Assembly (NCBI RefSeq): GCF_900104215.1
Contig: NZ_FMXO01000008.1
Span: forward strand, 62,001 to 126,000
DNA length: 64,000 bases
DNA from: Desulfonatronum thiosulfatophilum
GTDB lineage: Bacteria > Desulfobacterota > Desulfovibrionia > Desulfovibrionales > Desulfonatronaceae
Direction of reading: 5' to 3'
Of this stretch, positions 50,918 to 57,629 are shown in pieces. Both the position numbers and the translations under genes were made by a program. Each line of letters begins with the position of its first letter. The first letter of the stretch is position 1. The notes beneath the pieces are model-generated. The model did no database searches. It was not told the origin of the DNA and was given only the letters and a program-made list of their open reading frames with translations.

Positions 50918-51451
50918 ATGAAAACATTGATGATAAGCATTATGATCGGTTTATTGGCCATGAGTCCGGCATTTGCCGCAGCACAAGATGATGGTCAACG
51001 CACCACGTCTCAGACGCAGCGTGAAGGAACGGATGGACAGGTTCAGGGCCAAGAGGCCGGCGACAGGGATATCCTGCCCCGGTATGACTCGGAACGAGAA
51101 GTTGTTATCGATCCTGTTCGTCCTCACCGAACCCTCGAGGTGGATCCCATGGAGGGATACGAAAGGGTCGCCCCGGAGCTCATAACCGTGGAAGATCTTC
51201 GCAATGCCGATGTTTACGACGTAAATCATGAGAATCTCGGGAATGTGGACGAAGTTCTGATCAGCCAGGAAGGCGAAATTGAACGTGTGGTGCTGAATGT
51301 CGGCGGCTTCCTCGGGTTGGGCGCCCACAGCATTGCCATCGGTATTGATGAACTCGAGATCCATCAGGATGCGGACGACGACTTGCGGGTCTATGTTCCC
51401 ATGACCGAGGAAGAATTGAGAAATCACCCTGAATACCGGCCGGACAACTAA
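50918..51451 (+). CDS. Exported PRC-barrel protein 2
   Basis: A 177-residue protein: signal peptide (SIMIGLLAMSPAFA), a polar linker (about 20-80) and a single PRC-barrel: LITVEDLRNADVYDVNHENLGNVDEVLIS, VLNVGGFLGLGAHSIAIGIDELEI and the C-terminal RVYVPMTEEELRNHPEY. Here the full VGGFLGLG loop is present. AGGAGGG lies before the ATG and a terminator follows, so it is probably its own transcript. It is paralogous to the barrels at 50110, 52363 and 53618. Confidence 0.9.
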   Translation: MKTLMISIMIGLLAMSPAFAAAQDDGQRTTSQTQREGTDGQVQGQEAGDRDILPRYDSEREVVIDPVRPHRTLEVDPMEGYERVAPELITVEDLRNADVYDVNHENLGNVDEVLISQEGEIERVVLNVGGFLGLGAHSIAIGIDELEIHQDADDDLRVYVPMTEEELRNHPEYRPDN

Positions 51452-51484
51452 TCCGCCCAGCATTGATCGACCATAACAGTTCCC

Positions 51485-51519
51485 AAGTCCAGGTCCATTG
51501 GCCTGGACTTTTCATTTTT
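51485..51519 (+). terminator. Terminator after PRC-barrel gene 2
   Basis: AAGTCCAGG (51485-51493) pairs with CCTGGACTT (51502-51510), followed by TTCATTTTT. Confidence 0.88.
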
Positions 51520-51732
51520 ATCGTCATGCACTTCTACGGCAGTAGACGACATACGGCAGGTTGAGCAGAAGAATACGGGAATCTCCCCATTTCCTAAACT
51601 CTAATAATCCGTACCTTAATAACTGGGAATGAGGGAAAAAGAGGTGGAATATCCGAATCCATGGAGCCGCGAATGGCAATCCTTTGGATCAGACTCCTCT
51701 TCCGGAATCATCTATTTTCAAAGGAGGCTGCC

Positions 51733-52317
51733 ATGAAAAGAATCATGCTCAGCTTAATCATTGGATCTTTGGCCATAAGTCCAGCGTTCGCGGAATCGAG
51801 GAATCAGGAACAACAATCCGACAATCTGCAAATGCATCAGGACGCGGAAACCCAGGAGCACTCGAGGACCAGCGACGGTGAACCGCCACAGTGGCAACCG
51901 GAAGGTGCTCCGGGAGCTTACGGCCACATCCCCGTCGGTCCGGATCGCCAAAACCAGGAAGGCGACATGAACAACGATCGACCGACGCAAGAGGAAATTG
52001 ATGCTCAGGAGCATTCAAGAACCAGCGATGGCGAGGCGCCGCAGTGGCAATCGGAAGGTGCGCCAGGGGCGTACGGACATATCCCCGTCGGGCCGGATCG
52101 CGAAACGCGAGAAGGTGAAATGGAAAATGATCAACGACCTCACGAGGGATATTCCGGTTCCGACCAAGAGCAGCAGAATCAAGATGAGGTGAGAGAAGAC
52201 CACCTTCGTGATTCCAATGCTCAGGATTCAGAACACGGAATCCAGGGTGGTGCGGACCGGCACGACAACGACATCGGTCGCAGCACAACCCGGATACATA
52301 GAGACACAGGCGAGTAA
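51733..52317 (+). CDS. Exported protein with duplicated QEHSRTSDGE unit
   Basis: A 194-residue exported protein: signal peptide KRIMLSLIIGSLAISPAFA, then two near-identical ~58-residue units, each with QEHSRTSDGE, PQWQ-EGAPGAYGHIPVGPDR and an acidic end (EGDMNND / EGEMEND). A charged C-terminal tail rich in D, E, Q and H follows (DQEQQNQDEVREDHLRD). It has no PRC-barrel and no recognised family. The shared leader, AAGGAGG box and position between PRC-barrel genes suggest that it belongs to the same exported system. The GAPGAYGHIPVGPDR core is conserved between the two units, so it is probably the functional part. Confidence 0.82.
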   Translation: MKRIMLSLIIGSLAISPAFAESRNQEQQSDNLQMHQDAETQEHSRTSDGEPPQWQPEGAPGAYGHIPVGPDRQNQEGDMNNDRPTQEEIDAQEHSRTSDGEAPQWQSEGAPGAYGHIPVGPDRETREGEMENDQRPHEGYSGSDQEQQNQDEVREDHLRDSNAQDSEHGIQGGADRHDNDIGRSTTRIHRDTGE

Positions 52318-52362
52318 CACGCATCAATCAACTTAACTTTTTTATTGGAAAGGAGAACCACC

Positions 52363-53265
52363 ATGAAAACATTGTTTCTCAGCATTATCATCGGGTTACT
52401 GGCGTTGAGTCCTGCATTCGCGGAAAGAAACGACAGGGTGTTTATCGAACCTCAGCAGCTTGACGAAGCGTTTGCGTATGTTTCCGACATTATGGGTAAG
52501 GATATCTATACGACAGGCGGCAGGGATGTACCCGGATCCGTGACCGAGGAACCCGATGAATGGGAAAACGTCGGAACCGTTGACGACATCATCCTGTCCC
52601 GAGAAGGCGAAGTCAAAGCCGTACTGGTCGATGTCGGCGGCTTCCTCGGCATGGGCGCACGGACCATCGCCATTGACATGGAAACGATGGAATTCGTGCA
52701 TCGAGAAGGCGAGGACGATTTCTATCTGGCCATTCCCGCCTCCAGGGAACAGCTTGAGAATGCTCCGGAATACAGTGAAGACCAGCACCGACGGGAAGGA
52801 TACCAGCGTGATCGCCAGTCTCCCGATCACATGGGCGGGGAAGGACAGCCGCGCGTGGATACGGCGCCGAGGCCGACCGATCCCGGAACAACCCAGGACA
52901 CGCAAGAACGGCAGCAGGATCAGTACCAGGACAGGGATCAGCATGCCAACGACAGACCTGTCCATGAAGGATTCAGTCGTGTATCACCGCGGACAATGAC
53001 CGCTGATGACCTGCAAAATGCCGATGTCTACGACGTCAACAATGAAAACATCGCCAACGTCGATGAAGTGCTGATCTCTCCCGAAGGCGAAGTCGAGGGC
53101 GTGGTCGTGAACGTGGGCGGATTTCTCGGGTTCGGCGGACGCAGCGTTGCTTTGGATATCGACCAGATCGACATTCAGCGTGACGGGGACGACGACCTCC
53201 GCGTCTACATCCCGATGACCGAACAGGAACTGCGCAACCAGCCTGAATACCAAAGAAACAATTAG
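52363..53265 (+). CDS. Exported double PRC-barrel protein
   Basis: A 300-residue exported protein: signal peptide KTLFLSIIIGLLALSPAFA, a first PRC-barrel (about 30-145: FAYVSDIMGKDIYTTGG, VGTVDDIILSREGEVKAVLVDVGGFLGMGARTIAID), a charged linker rich in R, Q and D (about 146-205), and a second PRC-barrel (about 208-300: MTADDLQNADVYDVNNENIANVDEVLIS, VVVNVGGFLGFGGRSVALDI, MTEQELRNQPEY). The second barrel is the one most like its single-barrel neighbours. AAAGGAG lies before the ATG at 52363. The gene starts 45 bases after the preceding stop and may be co-transcribed with it. The barrel ligand is unknown. Confidence 0.9.
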   Translation: MKTLFLSIIIGLLALSPAFAERNDRVFIEPQQLDEAFAYVSDIMGKDIYTTGGRDVPGSVTEEPDEWENVGTVDDIILSREGEVKAVLVDVGGFLGMGARTIAIDMETMEFVHREGEDDFYLAIPASREQLENAPEYSEDQHRREGYQRDRQSPDHMGGEGQPRVDTAPRPTDPGTTQDTQERQQDQYQDRDQHANDRPVHEGFSRVSPRTMTADDLQNADVYDVNNENIANVDEVLISPEGEVEGVVVNVGGFLGFGGRSVALDIDQIDIQRDGDDDLRVYIPMTEQELRNQPEYQRNN

Positions 53266-53295
53266 TTACGGCCGTGCCAAGGCACGACCCACTAC

Positions 53296-53338
53296 ACTGT
53301 CCAGGCATGGAGCAATCTGATGCCTGGACAGTTTTGTT
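53296..53338 (+). terminator. Terminator after the double PRC-barrel gene
   Basis: ACTGTCCAGGCAT (53296-53308) pairs with ATGCCTGGACAGT (53320-53332), followed by TTTGTTT. Confidence 0.9.
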
Positions 53339-53386
53339 TCCACCACGGAAAGAACCGTCAAATCACAACAAGAAGGAGACAGATTC

Positions 53387-53590
53387 ATGAACAGTCAACA
53401 GGTACTCGGCATTGCACTTCTTGTGATCGGCATCATTATGCTCATTTTCGGATATCAGTCTTCGCAAGCCGTGGATGATCAAATCTTTGAAACGTTAACC
53501 GGTCGATTCACGGAATCCACCATGTGGCTGCTGATTTTCGGCGCTGTTTCCTCCGTGGTCGGACTCGCTCTGTTGTTCGTCAAAAAGTAA
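53387..53590 (+). CDS. DUF3185 family membrane protein
   Basis: A 67-residue protein with two membrane helices (VLGIALLVIGIIMLIFGYQSS and TMWLLIFGAVSSVVGLALLF) joined by an acidic loop with DQIFETLTGRFTES. This matches DUF3185, small inner-membrane proteins often near osmotic or general stress genes. AAGGAG lies before the ATG. It lies 27 bases before PRC-barrel gene 4, likely one transcript. Confidence 0.88.
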   Translation: MNSQQVLGIALLVIGIIMLIFGYQSSQAVDDQIFETLTGRFTESTMWLLIFGAVSSVVGLALLFVKK

Positions 53591-53617
53591 CCACTCACCA
53601 CAACAAAGGAGTGATTC

Positions 53618-54208
53618 ATGAAAGCTTTGGTCCTAAGCATCATAATCGGCTTATTGGCCCTGAACCCTGTGTTCGCAAGTGAAACCTCCATCTTCAAGAG
53701 CAATCCCGGCAGTGATGCTTCCATCGTGCTTGCTGCTGCCGATGAACGTTCAGATGAACGCGCAAACGAACGAACCAATGGACAACGGAGAGCCGCGCCG
53801 GACAATGGTGATGAGCAGGAAATGGGCGACGTGTATCGTCGCACCACCTATCCGCCGTCTCCGGAAGGGACGACCCATCTGCCTGAGGGCGAGCATCACA
53901 GACCCGATCCAGGCCAGGGCTTCGAGCGCGTATCTCCGGAAACCATCACCGTGGAAGATTTACAGGACGCCAATGTCTTTGACGTCAACCATGAGAACAT
54001 CGGCAACGTGGATCAGGTTTTGATGACGTCCGACGGCCAGGTTGAAAAAGTGGTGGTGAGCGCCGGCGGATTTCTTGGAGTCGGCGGACACACCGCGGCA
54101 GTGGACATGGACAACATCGACATTTTCCTGGGCCTGGACGACGACATCAGGGTCTACATTCAGATGACCGAGGAAGAATTCAACAATCAGCCGGAATATC
54201 AGGAATAG
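53618..54208 (+). CDS. Exported PRC-barrel protein 4
   Basis: A 196-residue exported protein: signal peptide KALVLSIIIGLLALNPVFA, a long polar linker (about 22-108, with two DERxxER stretches and PPSPEGTTHLPEGEHH), and one PRC-barrel (ITVEDLQDANVFDVNHENIGNVDQVLM, VVVSAGGFLGVGGHTAAVDMDNIDI, RVYIQMTEEEFNNQPEY). AAAGGAG precedes the ATG. It shares transcription with DUF3185 upstream and ends at a bidirectional terminator. It is the last member of the exported cluster. Confidence 0.9.
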   Translation: MKALVLSIIIGLLALNPVFASETSIFKSNPGSDASIVLAAADERSDERANERTNGQRRAAPDNGDEQEMGDVYRRTTYPPSPEGTTHLPEGEHHRPDPGQGFERVSPETITVEDLQDANVFDVNHENIGNVDQVLMTSDGQVEKVVVSAGGFLGVGGHTAAVDMDNIDIFLGLDDDIRVYIQMTEEEFNNQPEYQE

Positions 54209-54249
54209 GTTTTTCGTTTCGAAGCTGCTGATAAGACGGAGCAACTGAA

Positions 54250-54286
54250 AAAAAAGTCCAGCATGGTTTTCCATGCTGGACTTTTT
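54250..54286. terminator. Bidirectional terminator, PRC-barrel gene 4 / gap
   Basis: AAAAAGTCCAGCATGG (54250-54265) pairs with CCATGCTGGACTTTTT (54270-54285) around TTTT; A and T runs on both sides suit the convergent genes. Confidence 0.9.
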
Positions 54287-54319
54287 GTATTATTCAACTC
54301 AACCGAGTAAAAACGGACG

Positions 54320-54399
54320 GGATACCCGCCTTCGCGGGTATGACTGACCTGGAGAGGGCATTGGAAAAACAAGTCATTCCCGCGAAGGCGGGAATCCAG
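54320..54399. repeat. Palindromic repeat family A, copy 4
   Basis: GGATACCCGCCTTCGCGGGT (from 54320) and the complementary arm ending at 54399, between the terminator and the gap stop codon. Confidence 0.85.
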
Positions 54400-54411
54400 G
54401 TCATGTTTGCC

Positions 54412-55404
54412 CTACAGCTTCGATCCCACGTATTTGACCATTCTGAGCATCTGATTGTTGAAACCCATTTCATTGTCGTACCAGGCAAGAACCTTGACCA
54501 GGTTTTCCTGGATCACCGCGGTGCTTCGCCCATCAATCACGCATCCGTGCGTATCGCCGACAATGTCGCTGGAAACGATATATTCATCCGTGTAGCCCAG
54601 GGTCTCGCTTTGCAGGCGGCGAAACGCCTCATTCACTTCATCCGTTGACGTCCGTTTTTCCACAACCGCGGTCAGGTCCACGATGGATCCGTTCGGATTG
54701 GGCGAGCGGATCGCCAGCCCGTCGATCTTCCCTTCCATTTCCGGCAGCACCTGCCCCACCATCCTCGCCGCTCCCGTGGACGTCGGCAGAATGTTGATTG
54801 CCGCTGCCCTGCCCCGCCGAGGATCCTTCGTATTGGTGCTGTCAAGAATGGCCTGGCTGGTCGTATAGGCATGCACCGTGGTCATGAATCCCTTCGCGAC
54901 GGTAAATTCCTTGTGCAGGGCCTGAACCACCGGCGCCAGACAATTCGTGGTGCAGGAGGCCACGGAGATGATGGAATGCTGCGACGGGTCGTACTGTTCG
55001 TGGTTGACGTTGTAGACCACTGTGAGGTCCGGTTTTTTGCCGGGAGCGCTGATAATTACTTTTTTGGCTCCCCGGTCGAGGTGCATCTGGCAGGATTCGC
55101 GGTCCACGAACATTCCCGTTGCCTCGACGACCAGATCAACCCCGAGATCGCCCCACTGCCACTCGCCCTTGCCGGCCTTGGTCATTTTGATCTTCTTGCC
55201 GTCGATAATAATGCCGTCGTCGTCCGCGCCGACCTCTCCCGGCCAGTTGCCATGTACGGAATCGTACTTGAAAGTATAGGCGTAGGTGGAAGGGCTTTTC
55301 CGGGCATTGAAAGCCACCAGTTCCACATCCGGATCCTGCATCACCAGGCGGGCGAAATTCTTTCCGATCCGGCCGAAGCCGTTGAGTCCGATACGCAATG
55401 TCAT
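54412..55404 (-). CDS. gap: Glyceraldehyde-3-phosphate dehydrogenase, type I
   Basis: A 330-residue glycolytic/gluconeogenic enzyme. The N-terminal NAD-binding loop GLNGFGRIGKN, the catalytic cysteine in SVASCTTNC (C151), the HAYTTSQ segment with the base histidine region and the C-terminal WYDNEMGF are all present. It is cytoplasmic, a homotetramer, and interconverts glyceraldehyde-3-phosphate and 1,3-bisphosphoglycerate with NAD. GGAGAG precedes the ATG, which overlaps the stop of the coiled-coil gene upstream by 4 bases, an ATGA coupling. With ppsA and ldh on the same strand it belongs to a lactate/pyruvate-to-sugar set. Confidence 0.97.
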   Translation of the reverse strand: MTLRIGLNGFGRIGKNFARLVMQDPDVELVAFNARKSPSTYAYTFKYDSVHGNWPGEVGADDDGIIIDGKKIKMTKAGKGEWQWGDLGVDLVVEATGMFVDRESCQMHLDRGAKKVIISAPGKKPDLTVVYNVNHEQYDPSQHSIISVASCTTNCLAPVVQALHKEFTVAKGFMTTVHAYTTSQAILDSTNTKDPRRGRAAAINILPTSTGAARMVGQVLPEMEGKIDGLAIRSPNPNGSIVDLTAVVEKRTSTDEVNEAFRRLQSETLGYTDEYIVSSDIVGDTHGCVIDGRSTAVIQENLVKVLAWYDNEMGFNNQMLRMVKYVGSKL

Positions 55405-55754
55405 GGTTCTCTCCTCTCCTGATCGTGATCCCGTTCTTTTTCGGAATCATGTGTAAATTTTGATTTTAACGAGGCAAAGCTTTCATTGAAGGATTCCCAA
55501 GACCTTTCAATGCCGTCCTTGAGCTTTTCCCAGGATGATTCATCGGCTGCCTGCATGGAGGCGACCTTTTTTTCAAGTTCATCCCGCTCTTGACGTAAGC
55601 TTTCCAGTTGTTTGTTGTATTCGTATTTCTTTTCGGGACTGGAAATGCTGGCTTTTGTCCTGAGTTGGACAATATAGCCGTACAACTCATCAATTCTTCG
55701 CTGCATATCCAGAATGTAGGCGTTCTTGTTTTCTATCGAATTTTTGTTGTCCAT
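55401..55754 (-). CDS. Small coiled-coil protein, paralogue 2
   Basis: A 117-residue soluble protein. Residues about 10-75 are a predicted coiled coil (MQRRIDELYGYIVQLRTK, KQLESLRQERDELEKKVASMQ), followed by KDGIERSWESFNESFASLKSKF and a charged tail. The last motif recurs as EGIETSWDNWVENFVKSKSEF in the gene at 56285, so the two are paralogues. No known family was recognised. The ATG at 55754 follows AGGAGG; the gene overlaps gap by 4 bases. A scaffold or regulator of the neighbouring enzymes is possible but is inference from position only. Confidence 0.8.
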   Translation of the reverse strand: MDNKNSIENKNAYILDMQRRIDELYGYIVQLRTKASISSPEKKYEYNKQLESLRQERDELEKKVASMQAADESSWEKLKDGIERSWESFNESFASLKSKFTHDSEKERDHDQERREP

Positions 55755-55887
55755 GCTGATCCGTCCTCCTTGAGGCCCCATTTCTGATTCTCAAGCCCAC
55801 TGACATTACAGCGACACCGTATCTGCTCAAAAAGCCGGGCACATGTGAAAATGGTTCCGAGTGCGGCTCGAATGCATCCCAATGGAT

Positions 55888-55903
55888 AACTATTCAGCAA
55901 ATT
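55888..55903 (+). repeat. Dispersed 16-bp motif, copy 5
   Basis: AACTATTCAGCAAATT, one mismatch from consensus, 20 bases before a long hairpin. Confidence 0.5.
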
Positions 55904-55922
55904 CTGATCTCAGATGGGATCT

Positions 55923-55975
55923 GGTCCGGTTTGCCTTGAGTTTGCGTGGCCGCAAAACTCAAAGCAAGCCGGACC
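55923..55975. other. Long intergenic hairpin
   Basis: GGTCCGGTTTGCCTTGAGTT.. (55923-55946) is complementary, with two mismatches, to ..AACTCAAAGCAAGCCGGACC ending at 55975, with a four-base loop. There is no T tract. It lies between the ferredoxin and coiled-coil genes of the ppsA-gap set; its GTCCGG-TTG ends resemble the element at 60288. Confidence 0.65.
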
Positions 55976-56000
55976 TTGAATGAGTGGTTGCCAAACTCAT

Positions 56001-56249
56001 TTACATTTGCCATCCGAAGGCTTCCATTTCCGTGGACTGCCTTGCCGGTCTGCGGGCCCAGGAGATCTGGATGCTTTCCTGGGGGCAGCTTTCCATGGCC
56101 TCTTCGATATATTCCGAAGGGCCGCCCCGGGCCATGATCACCACGGCCTTCGCCGCATCCTCATCCAGCCGAAAAACCTGAGGGCAGATGGATTCGCAAG
56201 TGCCGCAGCCAATACATTCTTCCTGATCAATCACTATTTTTCCCAACAT
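56001..56249 (-). CDS. Ferredoxin, [4Fe-4S]
   Basis: An 82-residue electron carrier. The motif C-x2-C-x2-C-x3-CP is seen in EECIGCGTCESICPQVF, and a distal SCPQESIQISW; the layout and GGPSEYIEEAMESCP segment match the ferredoxin at 6464 (GGPEDQIEEAMETCP), so they are paralogues. The ATG at 56249 follows AAAAGGAG; a longer frame lacks such a box. It lies between two coiled-coil genes and downstream of ldh and ppsA. In an anaerobe it could carry electrons for pyruvate metabolism, but no pyruvate:ferredoxin oxidoreductase gene is in the window. Confidence 0.92.
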   Translation of the reverse strand: MLGKIVIDQEECIGCGTCESICPQVFRLDEDAAKAVVIMARGGPSEYIEEAMESCPQESIQISWARRPARQSTEMEAFGWQM

Positions 56250-56284
56250 CTTGATACTCCTTTTAACGGTTACCCAAATGTATT

Positions 56285-56593
56285 TCACCCTGCCTTCATC
56301 GTATCCCTTTTGAACTCAGACTTTGATTTCACGAAATTTTCCACCCAATTGTCCCAGGATGTTTCGATGCCTTCCGTTGATTCATCATCGGGGACATCTT
56401 CGGAGTGCTTCAGTTCCGAAAATTTGTCTTCAAGAAATCTTTTTTGAGCACGAAAGTCTTCCATCTGAAGATACTTCGCCTTTATCTCAGCTTCGGATTG
56501 ATGCACCTTGTACGCCAGGCTGTTGATCTCGGCGTTGCACTTGTCGATCTCGGCTTGCAAGCTTTTCAAGTAGACATCACGTGCTTCAGTCAT
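56285..56593 (-). CDS. Small coiled-coil protein, paralogue 1
   Basis: A 102-residue soluble protein. Residues about 5-65 are a coiled coil (SLQAEIDKCNAEINSLAYKVHQ, AEIKAKYLQMEDFRAQKRFLEDKF), followed by an acidic patch and the motif EGIETSWDNWVENFVKSKSEF that recurs in the protein at 55401. No known family was recognised. GGAGAA precedes the ATG. It lies 45 bases after ldh and 35 bases before the ferredoxin gene, so all are likely one transcript. The function is unknown. Confidence 0.8.
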   Translation of the reverse strand: MTEARDVYLKSLQAEIDKCNAEINSLAYKVHQSEAEIKAKYLQMEDFRAQKRFLEDKFSELKHSEDVPDDESTEGIETSWDNWVENFVKSKSEFKRDTMKAG

Positions 56594-56638
56594 GATCTTC
56601 TCCACTAACGTCTCGGTAAGACATTGTTTTCAACCGAA

Positions 56639-57592
56639 TCAATAGCCGATGGAGTCCAGACCCTCGCGCAGAATCCGAGCGGATTCGCGGAGCGCGTGCA
56701 GTTCAGAGTCGGCCAGAGGATTTGCCAGAACGCGGTCCACGCCCTGCGCGCCGACAATGCTGGGCAACGAGAGACAGACGTCCTTCAGGCCGTATTCGCC
56801 CTGCATCAAGGTTCCCACGGTCAACACGCTGTGCTGATTCATGAGCACCGCTTCCGTGATCCGGATCATGGCCAGGCCGATGGCGTAATAGGTGGCCTGC
56901 TTCTTTTCGATGACGTCATAGGCGGCTGTGCGAACGTCGTTCTCGATGGCTATTTTTCTGGCTTCGATGGATTTGCCGCAGGACTCGCAGTAATCATCCA
57001 GGGGAATGCCCGCGATGTTCACCCGGCTCCAGACCGGCACTTCGCTGTCACCGTGTTCGCCAATGACGTAGCCGTGCACGTTGCGCGGATCCACGTCGTA
57101 GAATTCGGAAAGCAGATGCCGAAAGCGCATCGTGTCCAGCACCGTGCCTGAACTGATCACGCGTTGCGACGGCAGGCCGGAAACCTTGAGCGCCACATGG
57201 GTCAATATGTCCACCGGATTGCTGACAATAAGCAGGATCGGATTGGAATTGTGTTCCAGGATTTTGGGCACGATATCCTCGACGATCTTGACGTTGCGCT
57301 TGGCCAGATCAAGCCGGGTCTCCCCTTCCTTCTGGTTCGCGCCGGCCGCGATGACCACGATCTGCGCATCCCGGCACAACTCGTACCCGCCGGCCTGGAT
57401 ATCCATGGGCTTCACGAACGGCAGGCCGTGACTCAGATCCATGGCCTCGCCCTCGGCTCTGGCCGCGGTACGGTTGATCAAACCTATTTCCCGGACCAGG
57501 CCCTTGATGGTCATGGCATAGGCATAGGACATGCCCACCAGTCCCGTGCCGATGATGGTCACTTTGCGGTGGCTGTACTGATTTGGTTGCAT
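56639..57592 (-). CDS. ldh: L-lactate dehydrogenase
   Basis: A 317-residue NAD-dependent LDH. The dinucleotide loop IIGTGLVGMSYAYAM, the specificity loop AAGANQKEGETRLDL (Gln rather than the Arg of malate dehydrogenases), the NPVDILT strand, and the catalytic IGEHGDSEVPVWS are present. It interconverts pyruvate and L-lactate in the cytoplasm. The ATG at 57592 has TGGAG upstream; the 70-residue extension in front is antisense-like sequence. It lies 37 bases after ppsA. The pair allows growth on, or storage flow from, lactate to phosphoenolpyruvate. Confidence 0.95.
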   Translation of the reverse strand: MQPNQYSHRKVTIIGTGLVGMSYAYAMTIKGLVREIGLINRTAARAEGEAMDLSHGLPFVKPMDIQAGGYELCRDAQIVVIAAGANQKEGETRLDLAKRNVKIVEDIVPKILEHNSNPILLIVSNPVDILTHVALKVSGLPSQRVISSGTVLDTMRFRHLLSEFYDVDPRNVHGYVIGEHGDSEVPVWSRVNIAGIPLDDYCESCGKSIEARKIAIENDVRTAAYDVIEKKQATYYAIGLAMIRITEAVLMNQHSVLTVGTLMQGEYGLKDVCLSLPSIVGAQGVDRVLANPLADSELHALRESARILREGLDSIGY

Positions 57593-57629
57593 CAAAATCT
57601 CCAATGTCGTTTCAAGTGAATGTCCCGCA

